Shown here: in pieces, positions 26,329 through 35,182 of the stretch | Numbering within the stretch: the first letter of the stretch is position 1 | Layout: each line of letters begins with the position of its first letter | From: Thiomonas sp. FB-6 | GTDB taxonomy: Bacteria; Pseudomonadota; Gammaproteobacteria; Burkholderiales; Burkholderiaceae_C | Direction of reading: 5' to 3' | NCBI RefSeq assembly: GCF_000377645.1 | Contig: NZ_KB898478.1 | Location: 62,001 to 126,000 of the forward strand | DNA: 64,000 nt | Program-made: the position numbers and the translations under genes | The notes under the pieces: generated by a model | What the model saw: only the letters and a program-made list of their open reading frames with translations | The model's database searches: none | What the model was told of the DNA's origin: nothing

Positions 26329-26595
26329 TCAGGCCGGCTGCCCGGTCTCGCGCTTGCGCTGCACGAAGGCGGCGATCGCGTCCAGGGAGTCCAGGTTCTC
26401 GGGCACCATCTCGGCGTCGAGCACGCGCACGCCGAAGGACTCCTCCAGGTACAGGATCAGCTCCAGGATTCCCGTGGAATCCACGATGTGTCGGTCGAGC
26501 AGCGAGTCGGCGTCGCCGAACTCCAGGTCCTGCGCGCCCATGAGGAAATTCTCGCGGATGTAGCCGCGCACCTGCTGCTGGATGGTCGTGGCCAT
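26329..26595 (-). CDS. Acyl carrier protein, dedicated type
   Basis: An 88-residue carrier protein. The phosphopantetheine attachment site is Ser40 in RHIVDSTGILELILYLEE, where the usual DSL is DST. The first helix (VRGYIRENF) and last helix (LDAIAAFVQRKRE) fit the fold. It is not the fatty-acid ACP, whose sequence is more acidic and lies in the fab operon. ATG 26595 is favoured over 26601 by distance to GGGGGG. It sits between the AMP-forming ligase and the NadE-like gene; most likely it carries the acyl or aminoacyl group loaded by that ligase. Confidence 0.88.
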   Translation of the reverse strand: MATTIQQQVRGYIRENFLMGAQDLEFGDADSLLDRHIVDSTGILELILYLEESFGVRVLDAEMVPENLDSLDAIAAFVQRKRETGQPA

Positions 26596-26634
26596 CGTCA
26601 TGCCCCCCGTGGTTGCATCCCCGCGCCGCCGTCC

Positions 26635-28179
26635 TCAGAGCAGCGAGGCGCGGCGCACTTTTCCATTGTCCGTCTGCGGCAGCTCGGGAACGAATTCCAC
26701 CTGCCGCGGCACCATGAAACTCTCCAGGCGCGCCTGGCAGTGCCGCAGCACCGCGCGCTGGTCCAGCACCTGTCCGGGCGCGAGCACCACGAAGGCCTTG
26801 ATCGCCTCGCCCAGCAGTTCGTCGGGCACGCCGACCACCGCCGCCTGCTGCACGCCGGCCAACTCGTGCAGCACGTTCTCCACCTCGCGCGGGCTGACCT
26901 TCTCGCCGCGGCTCTTGATGATGTCGTCCTTGCGCGCGACGAAATACAGCCAGCCTTCCTCGTCGCTGCGGAACACGTCGCCGGTGTACAGCACCATCTC
27001 TCCCGGCAGCGGCCCCGGGCGCAGGCGCTCGGCGCTGGCCTGCGGCTGCTTCCAGTAGCCGCGCATGACGTGGCTGCCGCGCACCACCAGCTCGCCGGTG
27101 CTGCCGTGCGGCAGGCGCCGGCCCTGCTCGTCGACCAGCCACAGTTCCTCGTTGGGCATGCCGCGGCCCACGCTTTGCGGGCGGATGTCCAGCTGCTCGG
27201 GCGGCAGGTAGCTCACGCGCTTGCATTCGGTGAGCCCGTACATGGAAAACAAGGTGGCCTGCGGGAAAGCGTCGCGGATGCGTCGGATATGCGACACCGG
27301 AAGCGCCGCCGCGGTGTTGGTCACCAGGCGCAGGCTGCGCAGATCGAAGCTGGACAGGTCCATGCCCAGCAGCATGGCGAACATGGTCGGCACGCCGGCG
27401 AACACGGTGGCGCCCTCGCGCGCCATGTCCTGCAGCACGCGCGCCGGATAGGTGAAGGAGCGCTCCAGCAGCACCGTGGCTCCCAGCGCGAAGGCCATCA
27501 GCACCTGGTACAGGCCGTAGTCGAAGGCCAGCGGGAGCGCGCAGGTGATCACGTCGTGCTCGTGCAGCCCCAGGTAGCCGCTGACCGACCCCAGTGCGCT
27601 GAGCATGTTGCGGTGGCTGAGCATCACGCCCTTGGGCCTGCCGGTGGAGCCGGAGGTGTAGAGGATGGCCGCCAGGTCCTGGTCGATGGTCGCGCCTTCG
27701 TCCGGGGCCCGCGCCTGCGCGCCCTCGGCTGCCGGCGGGTAGGCGAGCTGCCCGGGCAGCGCCTGGGCCGGCGCCGGGTAGCCGTCGTCGGCCAGCCAGC
27801 AGTTGCGCACGCCCGGCGCCAGGGCCAGCGCCTGCCGCGCCACCTCGGCCAGCGCGTGCTGCGTGACCAGCGCCGCGGCCTCGGCGTCGGCCAGCACGTA
27901 GGCCAGCTTGTCGGCCTTGGTCAGGGTGTTCACCGGCATGAACACGGCGCCGATGCGCAGCACCGCGTAGAGGGCCGCGACCATGTGCTCGGAGTTGTCC
28001 AGGAACAGCGCCACGCGGTCGCCGCGGCCGATGCCCTGGGCGCGCAGGCTGGCAGCCAACGCGGCGCTCAGCCCGTCGATGTCGGCGTAGCTGCTGCGGC
28101 GACCCTCGCGCACCAGCGCGGTCTTGTCCGGAATGCGCCGCACCTGCGTCTCGAAAGTCTGGTGCAGCAGATGGGCCAT
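26635..28179 (-). CDS. AMP-forming acyl-ACP/acyl-CoA ligase
   Basis: A 514-residue class I adenylate-forming enzyme. Motifs in order: the AMP-binding loop LYTSGSTGRPKGVMLSH near 172, YGLTE (within MYGLTECKRVSYLP) near 318, the hinge YTGDVFRSDEEGWLYFVAR, and the C-terminal catalytic lysine region DNGKVRRASLL. It activates a carboxylic acid as an adenylate and would transfer it to the adjacent carrier protein. Ligases of this type accompany asparagine-synthetase-like genes in exosortase/exopolysaccharide loci, but no exosortase is in this window. The substrate is not evident. No clear Shine-Dalgarno precedes ATG 28179. Confidence 0.88.
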   Translation of the reverse strand: MAHLLHQTFETQVRRIPDKTALVREGRRSSYADIDGLSAALAASLRAQGIGRGDRVALFLDNSEHMVAALYAVLRIGAVFMPVNTLTKADKLAYVLADAEAAALVTQHALAEVARQALALAPGVRNCWLADDGYPAPAQALPGQLAYPPAAEGAQARAPDEGATIDQDLAAILYTSGSTGRPKGVMLSHRNMLSALGSVSGYLGLHEHDVITCALPLAFDYGLYQVLMAFALGATVLLERSFTYPARVLQDMAREGATVFAGVPTMFAMLLGMDLSSFDLRSLRLVTNTAAALPVSHIRRIRDAFPQATLFSMYGLTECKRVSYLPPEQLDIRPQSVGRGMPNEELWLVDEQGRRLPHGSTGELVVRGSHVMRGYWKQPQASAERLRPGPLPGEMVLYTGDVFRSDEEGWLYFVARKDDIIKSRGEKVSPREVENVLHELAGVQQAAVVGVPDELLGEAIKAFVVLAPGQVLDQRAVLRHCQARLESFMVPRQVEFVPELPQTDNGKVRRASLL

Positions 28180-28222
28180 GGGATCGGGAACCGGGTGGGT
28201 GCGACCGGCGAGTGTACGGAAT

Positions 28223-30175
28223 TCAGGCGCCGGGGTCCTCCCGGCTTCGCGGGGGGCGGCCCAGCACGAACTGCCGGTGCAGCAGCATGGTGGACAGCAC
28301 GCCGACGAAGGCCATGTTGTCCGCGAAGCCGATGGCGCGCCCGGCCCGGCATTTGGCGAGCAGGCGCGCCACGCCCGCCGCGTCGAAATAGCCCGCAGCC
28401 TTCAGCGACTCCGCGCTGAGCAGTTCGGCCACCCAGTCCAGCTCGGCGCCGTTGTCGAAAAAACACCGGCTGTCCGGCGCGCGGTAGGGCTGCTTGGAGC
28501 GCGAGAGCACGGATTCGGGCAGCAGCCCGCGCATCGCGCGCTTGAGCAGCCACTTCTCGTTCAGCCCCATGAGCTTGTAGCGGGCGGGCAGGCGCGCCGC
28601 GAACTCGATCAGGTGATGGTCGAGGAATGGGAAACGCCCTTCCACCGCGTGCGCCATGGCCATGCGGTCTCCCTGCGTGCACAGCAGGTACTGCGACAAC
28701 AGCGTGGTGGACTCGATGTACTGGTCCTGCTGCAGCGGGCCCCAGGCGCCGAACGCGGCCGGCAGGCCGCGCGCCAGATCGCCGGCCACGTCGCGGCCCC
28801 GCAGGGTGTCGCGCAGCTCGGGGGAGAACAACTGCCAGCAACGCTGGGTGGTGCTCCAGCGGGTCATGTGCCCGTAGCCGGGGCGGCCGAGCTGCTCCGG
28901 GTCGGCGCGGAAGAAGCCGCGCGCCAGCGCGGCGCTGGCGGTCGGCGAGTGGGCGAGCTAGGGATACAGGCGCCCCAGCAGGCTGGCACGCCAGGCGGAC
29001 TGTGGTGCGCGCGCCATGAAGCGCCGCACCCGCGCTTCCTTGAACAGGTCGTAGCCCCCCAGCACCTCGTCAGCCCCCTCCCCGGTGAGCACGACTTTGA
29101 AGCCGGCGGCGTGCACCTGCCGCGCCAGCAGCATCAGCGGCACCGGGGCGGTGCGCAGCATCGGGGCCTCGGCATGCCAGACCGCCTGCGCGAAGGCCTG
29201 CGCGATGTCGCGGTCGCTGCAGCGCCAGGACTCGTGCTCGCAGCCGAGCTCGCGCACCAGCTGCTGCTGCTGTTCGCCTTCGTCGAACTCGGGATCGTCG
29301 AAACGGATGGAGAAGGTGCGCAGATGCCGCGCGCCGCCGCGCCTGGCCAGCGCCGCCACCGCCGCCGAATCCAGCCCGCCGCTGAGGTAGGCGCCCACGG
29401 GAACGTCGGCACGCAGGCGCTGGTCCACGCTGGCTTGCAGGCGTTGCAGCAGTTCCTGCGCGCATGCGTCCGCGTCGAAATCCCGCGCCGGGTCCTCGCG
29501 CCGCGGAAAACTCCAGTCCCAGTAGCGCCAGGCGCGCTCGCCCTGTTCGTCCACGGCCAGGCAGCTGCCGGGCTCCAGGCTGCGCACCCCCTCGAAGGGG
29601 CTGTGCCCGGCCAGCGGCCCCCAGGTGGTGAACACCTCCGCCAGCACCTGCGGATCCAGGCGCGGGCTCCACCCCGGCATGGCCGCCAGCGCCTTGACCT
29701 CGGAGGCGAAACCCAGGCGCGAACCGTCGCGGCGCAGGAACAGCGGGCGAATTCCCGTGCGGTCCCGGGACAGCAGCAGGCGCCGCCGGCGTGCGTCCCA
29801 CAGCGCGAAGGCGAACTGGCCGTCCAGGCGCTCGGGCAAGGCGTCGCCCCAGGCCTCGTAGCCGTGCACCAGCACCTCGGTGTCGCAATGGGTGGCGAAC
29901 ACATGGCCCAGGGCCAGCAGCTGGCGCCGCAGCTCCGCGTGGTTGTAGATCTCGCCGTTGAAACTCACCCACACGCTGGCGTCCTCGTTGCCCATCGGCT
30001 GGGCGCCCGCGTTCGGGTCGATCACCGCCAGGCGGGTATGCCCGAGCACGGCGGGGCCGCAGGCGCGCACGCCCCGGCCGTCGGGCCCGCGGTGATGCAG
30101 CGCGCGCACCATGGCCCCGACCACCTCGGCCGAGGGCGCCTGGCGGAAATCGAGCAGGCCGGCGACGCCGCACAT
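28223..30175 (-). pseudogene. asnB: Asparagine-synthetase-like amidotransferase interrupted by an amber codon
   Basis: A class II glutamine amidotransferase plus ATP-dependent synthetase of about 650 residues. Cys2 (MCGVAGLLDF) is the glutaminase nucleophile, and the PP-loop is YLSGGLDSAAVAAL near 262. At 28958-28960 a TAG codon (position 406) interrupts the frame after GRLYP; the same frame then continues for 244 residues with family sequence (MAMAHAVEGRFPFLDHHLIE; LNEKWLLKRAMRGLLPESVL). This is a nonsense change, not a frameshift. A tyrosine here (TAC or TAT) would be one base away. Neither half alone is a complete enzyme: the first lacks the end of the synthetase domain. It could be a recent pseudogene, a suppressed stop or a sequence error. 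Fifteen bases separate it from the upstream SDR gene. Confidence 0.8.
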
Positions 30176-30190
30176 GAGGCGGGACGCCGC

Positions 30191-30994
30191 TCAGTAATGA
30201 ATGCTGCGCGGCGCGCCGCCGCCCACGGCGATGGCGTCGCCGTTGATCGCGCGCGAACGCGGCGAGCACAGGAAGGCCACCACGTCGGCCACCTCGGAAG
30301 CGTCCACCAGGTGGCGGATGGAGTTCTGGGCGGCCATCTCCTGCTCGATCACCTCGGGTTCGACGCCGCGCGCCTTCGCCTTCGCCGCCACCAGCGCGGG
30401 CGTGCGCTCGGTGCGCGTGGTGCCGGGGTGCACCACCGAGCTCTGGATGCCGAAGCGGCCGAGTTCATCGGCCATGTTCTTGGTCAGCGCGGACACCGCG
30501 ACATTGCGCACGCTGCCCACCGCGTGCCCGGTCTGGCGCGCGCCCAGGCCGCTGACGTTGACGATGCGCCCCCAGCCGCGCTCGCGCATGCCCGGAACCA
30601 CCGCCTGCGCGCAGCGCAGGTAGCCCATGACCTTGGTGTCCACCTCGCCCAGCAGGTAGTCGGCGCGGATCTGCTCGATGGTCGGCGGCGCCGCGAAGCC
30701 TGAAGGCTCGGCAGCGGCGTTGACCAGGATGTCGATGCCGCCGCCGAGCAGGCGCTCGGCCTCGCGCACCGCCGCGAGCACCTGCTGCTCGTCCGTGGTG
30801 TCGGCGCGTACCGCCACCACCGTGGCGGCGCATTGCGCGGCCAGTTCGGCGGCCGCCTCGCGCAGCGCCGGCTCCTGGCGCGCCAGCAGCGCCACCAGCG
30901 CGCCTTCCTGCGCCAGCGCCCGCGCCACGGCCTTGCCGATGCCCCGGCTGCCGCCGGTGACCAGCGCGCGCTTTCCCGAAAGTTGCAGATCCAT
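30191..30994 (-). CDS. SDR family protein lacking the catalytic Tyr-Lys pair
   Basis: A 267-residue Rossmann-fold protein of the short-chain dehydrogenase/reductase family, first gene of the cluster. The nucleotide loop TGGSRGIG is near residue 14, and NAAAEPSG replaces the usual NNAG. The serine of the catalytic triad may be kept (NVSG), but where YxxxK is expected the sequence reads AVGSVRNVAVSALTK, so Tyr and Lys are both absent. The end is conventional (VAFLCSPRSRAINGDAIAVGGG). I recall other SDRs with the same GSVRNVA pattern, so this looks like a subfamily and not decay. It may bind NAD(P) without standard redox chemistry. A 13-base direct repeat sits just upstream. Confidence 0.85.
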   Translation of the reverse strand: MDLQLSGKRALVTGGSRGIGKAVARALAQEGALVALLARQEPALREAAAELAAQCAATVVAVRADTTDEQQVLAAVREAERLLGGGIDILVNAAAEPSGFAAPPTIEQIRADYLLGEVDTKVMGYLRCAQAVVPGMRERGWGRIVNVSGLGARQTGHAVGSVRNVAVSALTKNMADELGRFGIQSSVVHPGTTRTERTPALVAAKAKARGVEPEVIEQEMAAQNSIRHLVDASEVADVVAFLCSPRSRAINGDAIAVGGGAPRSIHY

Positions 30995-31017
30995 GCCGCT
31001 GTCTCCAGTGTTCAGGC

Positions 31018-31045
31018 TGCGATTGTGCCCTTTGCGATTGTGCCC
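31018..31045 (-). repeat. 13-bp direct repeat upstream of the SDR gene
   Basis: TGCGATTGTGCCC occurs at 31018-31030 and again at 31033-31045, two bases apart. Read in the direction of the SDR operon, each copy is GGGCACAATCGCA, containing a -10-like CACAAT. The gap is otherwise GC-rich, so the exact repetition stands out. It may be an operator or overlapping promoter of the 31.0-23.4 kb cluster. Confidence 0.5.
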
Positions 31046-31096
31046 GTTACGGCCGCGCCCGCCGCGACTGCGCCGGCAACGGCGTGCCGGCCCTGC

Positions 31097-31978
31097 TCAG
31101 GCGCGCTGCGCCAGCAGCCGGTGGCGCAGCGAAGGGATCTGGTTCAGCGCCAGGCCGCCCACCACCATGGCGGCGGCGGCGAGCTTCCAGGCCTGCAGCG
31201 GCTCGTGCAGCACCAGCGCGGCGGTGAGCATCCCGCTCACCGGCACCAGCAGCGTGAACGGCGCGATCTGCGCAGCGGGATAGCGGCGCATCAGCATGGC
31301 CCACAGGCCGAAGCCGAACAGCGTGGCGGGGTAGGCCTGGAAGCCCACCACCAGCCAGGACATCGCGTCCATGTCGCGCAGCGCGCGCAGGTCCGTGCCG
31401 GCGCCCTCGAGCAGCACCGACAGCAGCAGCAGCGGAGGCACCGCGTACAGGCTGGCCCAGGACGCCAGCGCCACCGCGTTGACCGGGCCCAGGCGGCGCG
31501 CCATCACGTTGGCCACCGCCCACGACGCGGCGGCGACGATCAGCAGCAACAGGCCGACCAGCGAGGTGCGCTGCTGCAGGTTCCAGGCCACCACGCCCAT
31601 GCCGGCCAGCGCGATCGCCCCGCCGAGCAGTTGTACCGGGCGCGCCTTCTCGCGCAGCAGGGCCCAGGCCAGCGCGATGGTGAAAAAGGCCTGCAGCTGC
31701 ATGACGATCGACGCCAGGCCGGCCGCCATGCCCAGTTTCAGGCCCGTCATGAGCAGGCCGAACAGCACCGCGAACTGCGCGATCCCCCACGCGGCCACGC
31801 GCCACCAGGGCAGCGCCGGCCGGCGCACCAGCAACACCACGGGAAAGGCGGTGAAGGCAAAGCGCAGGGCACAGAACAGCAGCGGCGGCAGGCCGCGCAG
31901 CCCCAGCTTCATGACGACGAAGTTGCTGCCCCAGATGACCACCGTCAGCAGGGCCAGCAGCAGATCGCGGATTCGCAT
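31097..31978 (-). CDS. EamA/DMT superfamily transporter
   Basis: A 293-residue integral membrane protein with about ten hydrophobic segments in two similar halves, as in EamA-type drug/metabolite transporters. Recognisable stretches are LLLALLTVVIWGSNFVVMKL at the start and YPATLFGFGLWAMLMRRYPA in the second half. Members export amino acids or metabolites; the family does not allow a substrate call. It follows xthA after nine bases and is probably co-transcribed with it. Confidence 0.87.
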   Translation of the reverse strand: MRIRDLLLALLTVVIWGSNFVVMKLGLRGLPPLLFCALRFAFTAFPVVLLVRRPALPWWRVAAWGIAQFAVLFGLLMTGLKLGMAAGLASIVMQLQAFFTIALAWALLREKARPVQLLGGAIALAGMGVVAWNLQQRTSLVGLLLLIVAAASWAVANVMARRLGPVNAVALASWASLYAVPPLLLLSVLLEGAGTDLRALRDMDAMSWLVVGFQAYPATLFGFGLWAMLMRRYPAAQIAPFTLLVPVSGMLTAALVLHEPLQAWKLAAAAMVVGGLALNQIPSLRHRLLAQRA

Positions 31979-31987
31979 GCGGCGCCT

Positions 31988-32809
31988 TCAGAACGACAGT
32001 TCGTAATCGATGGACAGCGGCGCGTGGTCGGAAAAGCGCTGGTCGACGTAGATGCTCTCGCTGCCGCGGCGCGCCAGCGCCGCCACCCCCGGCGTGGCCA
32101 GGTGGTAGTCGATGCGCCAGCCGACGTTGCGCGCGCGCGCCTGGCCGCGGTTGCTCCACCAGGTGTACTGGTCGGGCTGTGCGTTGAGCGCGCGGAATAC
32201 GTCCACCCAGCCCAGGTCGTCGATGACGTGGCTCATCCAGGCGCGCTCCTCGGGCAGGAAGCCGCTGTTCTTCAGGTTGCCCTTCCAGTTCTTCAGGTCG
32301 ATTTCCTTGTGCGCGATGTTCACGTCGCCGCACAGGATCACCTCGCCCTGCGACTGCAGTTCACGCATGTGCTGCTCGAAGGCCTGCAGGAAGCGGAACT
32401 TGGCCTGCTGGCGCAGCTCGCTGCTGGACCCGGAGGGAAAGTACACCGACACCAGGGCCAGGCGCCGGCCGCCGGCCAGGCGGTAGCGCGCCTCCAGGTA
32501 ACGCCCCTCGGCGTCGAACTCGGGACTGCCGAAGCCCACGCGCACATCCTCGGGCTCCATGCGGTAGTACAGCCCCACGCCGCTGTAGCCCGGGCGCTCG
32601 GCATGGTGGAAGGCCCCGCGCAGCCCGCCCAGGCCGCGCATGGCGTCGCTCAGGTCGGCCGGCGTCACCCGGATCTCCTGCAGGCACAGCCAGTCGGGGC
32701 GCGCCTGCTCCAGCAACCAGGGCCCCAGCCCCTTGGTGACCGCGCTGCGCAGGCCGTTGGCGTTCAGGGTGGTGACGCGCAGCGCGGGCGCGGGGGAAGC
32801 TCGAGACAT
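31988..32809 (-). CDS. xthA: Exodeoxyribonuclease III / AP endonuclease
   Basis: A 273-residue exonuclease III-type phosphodiesterase that cleaves at abasic sites and trims 3' ends in base-excision repair. The family residues are visible: NANGLRS, WLCLQEIR, GYSGVGLY, YFPSGSS, CGDVNIAHKEIDLKN, WRIDYHLAT and the final FSDHAPL. ATG 32809 fits the usual start (RVTTLNANGLRS close to the N-terminus); the frame continues open upstream without a sensible start. It diverges from the secreted coiled-coil protein gene across 169 bases. Confidence 0.93.
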   Translation of the reverse strand: MSRASPAPALRVTTLNANGLRSAVTKGLGPWLLEQARPDWLCLQEIRVTPADLSDAMRGLGGLRGAFHHAERPGYSGVGLYYRMEPEDVRVGFGSPEFDAEGRYLEARYRLAGGRRLALVSVYFPSGSSSELRQQAKFRFLQAFEQHMRELQSQGEVILCGDVNIAHKEIDLKNWKGNLKNSGFLPEERAWMSHVIDDLGWVDVFRALNAQPDQYTWWSNRGQARARNVGWRIDYHLATPGVAALARRGSESIYVDQRFSDHAPLSIDYELSF

Positions 32810-32978
32810 GGCGAAGACGTGGGGCGGTTGGATAGACTTGCGGCGTGGCGCGGCGGCGCGCGACGTATGCAGATTTGCGCATGCGGACCCGCGATTGTGC
32901 GCCCGGGCGCAAAATTCTGTCGGGGATCGCCGCTGCCGTTCCGATCGCCGGCGAACCGAGTCACGAGGGAATGCACCG

Positions 32979-33626
32979 ATGCAAAGCCAAGCAGTTCGCA
33001 GCCGCGCCTCCTGGGCCGTGTGGGCGGCGCTTTGCGCCTGCCTGCCCGCCGAGGCGCAGGCCACGGTGTTCCTGTGCCATGACGGACGCGGCGGCACCGT
33101 CACCACCGATCACCTGGGCTCCGACTGCCTGCAGTACGGGGGCAAGGAACTCAACCCCGACGGCAGCGTGCGCCGCCTGATCCTCACCCAGCAGCAGCAG
33201 GCGCAGCAGGAGCAGGCGCAGCAGCGCGAACAGGCCGAACGCGATCGCCAGCTGCGGCGCCAGCGCGAGGAGCGCGCGCTGCTGGCCCGCTACCCGGACG
33301 AGGCCTCGCTGCAGTCGGCCCACGCCGCCGACCTGCACAGCGTGCAGGCCCTGATCGACGCGGCGCGCCAGCGCCTGAAGGTGCTCGAGCGCGAACGTCA
33401 CGACAACGCGCTGGACGCGCAGTTCTACCCCAACGGCAACTACCCCGCCGACCTGCGCTCGCGCATGCAGATCAACCAGACCCAGCGCGCGGAGGAACAG
33501 CAGATGATCATCGCGCAGCAGCGCGAGATCCTCCGCGTCGACCAGCGCTACCAGGAACTGCTGGCGCGCCTGCGCCCGCTGTGGGCGCGCCAGCGCGCCA
33601 CCGGGGACGACGCCCCGGCGAAATGA
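32979..33626 (+). CDS. Secreted coiled-coil protein with a DUF4124-like N-terminus
   Basis: A 215-residue protein of unknown function. Residues 1-28 form a signal peptide ending AEAQA. The next segment (VFLCHDGRGGTVTTDHLGSD) resembles the DUF4124 family found in many proteobacterial envelope proteins, with two cysteines. From about residue 70 onward it is a Gln/Arg/Glu-rich coiled coil beginning with QQQQAQQEQAQQREQ. GAGGGA lies nine bases before ATG 32979. It is monocistronic and ends in terminator-like hairpins shared with gatB. It probably acts in the periplasm. Confidence 0.8.
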   Translation: MQSQAVRSRASWAVWAALCACLPAEAQATVFLCHDGRGGTVTTDHLGSDCLQYGGKELNPDGSVRRLILTQQQQAQQEQAQQREQAERDRQLRRQREERALLARYPDEASLQSAHAADLHSVQALIDAARQRLKVLERERHDNALDAQFYPNGNYPADLRSRMQINQTQRAEEQQMIIAQQREILRVDQRYQELLARLRPLWARQRATGDDAPAK

Positions 33627-33627
33627 G

Positions 33628-33673
33628 CCCCGGCTGAAGCTGCCGGGGCCTCGGCCCCCGCGGGCCGGGCCGA
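33628..33673. terminator. Bidirectional terminator-like hairpins between convergent genes
   Basis: CCCCGGC (33628-33634) pairs with GCCGGGG (33642-33648), and TCGGCCC (33651-33657) pairs with GGGCCGA (33667-33673). The two stems lie in the 59-base gap between the convergent DUF4124-like gene and gatB. There is no T-tract, so the terminator role is inferred from position. Confidence 0.5.
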
Positions 33674-33685
33674 AGCGACCGGGCT

Positions 33686-35140
33686 TCAGCCCTCGATAGC
33701 CGCGCGCAGCGCCTCGCCGACCTGCTGCGGGTTGGCGCGCCCGCCGGTGGCCTTCATCACCTGGCCCACCAGCGCGTTCAGCGCCTTGGCCTTGCCGGCG
33801 CGGAATTCCTCGACGTTCTTCGGGTTCGCCGCCAGCACCACCGCCACCGCGCCGGCGATGGCCGAGGCGTCGCTGATCTGGCGCAGCCCGCGCGCGTCGA
33901 TGATGGCGTCCACGCCGCGCTCGCCCTGCCACAACGCCGCGAACACCTCGCGCGCGGTCTTGCCCGACAGCGTGCCGTCGGCCTGGCGCGCGATCAGCGC
34001 CGCCAGCTCGGCCGCGGGCAGCGGGCAGACCGCCATGTCGAGCTCGTCGCGGTTGAGAGCCGCGGCCAGTTCGCCCATGATCCAGTTGGCGGCCGGCTTG
34101 GCCGCCGCCCCGGCATCCAGGCAGGCCTCGAAATAGCCGGCGTGCGCGCGACTCTGGGTCAGGTAGGCGGCGTCGGCCGCGCTCAGGCCGTGCTGGCGCT
34201 CGAAGCGCGAGGCCATCTGCGCGGGCAGCTCGGGAAGCTGCGCACGCACGCGCTCCACCCAGGCCGGCTCGATGAGCAGCGGCGGCAGGTCGGGGTCGGG
34301 GAAGTAGCGGTAGTCGTGCGAGTCCTCCTTGGTGCGCATCGTGCGCGTCTCGCCCCGGTCGGGGTCGAACAGGCGGGTCTCCTGGCGCACCGTGCCGCCG
34401 TCCTCGATCAGCTCGGCCTGGCGCCGCGCCTCGAACTCGATGGCGCGCTCCAGAAAGCGGAAGCTGTTGAGGTTCTTGATCTCGCAGCGCGTTCCGAGCT
34501 GCGCGCCGGGCCGGCGTACCGAGACGTTGGCGTCGCAGCGGAAGGAGCCTTCCTGCAGGTTGCCGTCGCAGATGTCCAGCCACATCACCAGCGCGTGCAG
34601 CGCGCGCGCATAGGCCGCCGCCTCCGAGGGGCTGCGCAGCACCGGCTCGCTGACGATTTCCAGCAGCGGCGTGCCGGCGCGGTTCAGGTCGATGCCGGTG
34701 GCGTCCTGGCCGCCCCAGTCCACGCCGTGCACCGACTTGCCGGCGTCTTCCTCCAGGTGCGCGCGCGTGAGCTGCACCTCGCGCGCTTCGCCGTCGGCCA
34801 CGTAGGGCACCTTGCCGCCCTGCACGACGGGAATCTCGAACTGGCTGATCTGGTAGCCCTTGGGCAGGTCCGGGTAGAAGTAGTTCTTGCGCGCGAACAC
34901 CGACAGGGGCGCCACCACCGCGCCCACCGCGAGCCCGAAACGGATCGCGCGCTCGACGGCGCCGCGATTGGCCACCGGCAGCGTGCCGGGCAGCGCCAGG
35001 TCGACCTCGCTGGCCAGCATGTTGGGCTCGCGCCCGAAGAGGTTGGGCGCGTCGGAGAACATCTTCGACGCGGTGGACAGCTGGACGTGGGTCTCCAGCC
35101 CGATGACGACTTCCCAGCCGGGAAGGGCGAATGAGGACAT
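33686..35140 (-). CDS. gatB: Asp-tRNA(Asn)/Glu-tRNA(Gln) amidotransferase subunit B
   Basis: A 484-residue tRNA-binding and kinase subunit of GatCAB, which converts misacylated Glu-tRNA(Gln) or Asp-tRNA(Asn) to the amide form. Signatures are [20 protein letters not shown] at the N-terminus, [14 protein letters not shown] near 95, [20 protein letters not shown] near 143 and the C-terminal YqeY-like helix ([20 protein letters not shown]). Its presence implies that one amide aminoacyl-tRNA is made indirectly. It is the third gene of gatC-gatA-gatB, 42 bases after gatA. Confidence 0.96.
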   Translation of the reverse strand: MSSFALPGWEVVIGLETHVQLSTASKMFSDAPNLFGREPNMLASEVDLALPGTLPVANRGAVERAIRFGLAVGAVVAPLSVFARKNYFYPDLPKGYQISQFEIPVVQGGKVPYVADGEAREVQLTRAHLEEDAGKSVHGVDWGGQDATGIDLNRAGTPLLEIVSEPVLRSPSEAAAYARALHALVMWLDICDGNLQEGSFRCDANVSVRRPGAQLGTRCEIKNLNSFRFLERAIEFEARRQAELIEDGGTVRQETRLFDPDRGETRTMRTKEDSHDYRYFPDPDLPPLLIEPAWVERVRAQLPELPAQMASRFERQHGLSAADAAYLTQSRAHAGYFEACLDAGAAAKPAANWIMGELAAALNRDELDMAVCPLPAAELAALIARQADGTLSGKTAREVFAALWQGERGVDAIIDARGLRQISDASAIAGAVAVVLAANPKNVEEFRAGKAKALNALVGQVMKATGGRANPQQVGEALRAAIEG

Positions 35141-35182
35141 GGTGCTCGCTCGGAACTCGCGGGAAGGAAAGGGGCCGCGCCC

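Noticed and set aside
25337-27226. A 629-codon frame joining ACP/ligase antisense sequence with the NadE-like gene
   Set aside because: Only residues after GTG 26320 match the NadE family. The upstream part is the alternative-frame shadow of acp and the ligase.
28958-28960. Recoding of the amber codon as pyrrolysine
   Set aside because: Pyrrolysine machinery is essentially unknown in Burkholderiales and the natural residue at this place is probably Tyr. No supporting gene is in the window.
28223-30175. Frameshift or two separate genes as explanation of the split asnB
   Set aside because: Both halves are in the same frame and only one TAG separates them. The second half has an ATG at 28867 but would miss 30 conserved-looking residues and has no ribosome site, so two designed genes are unlikely.
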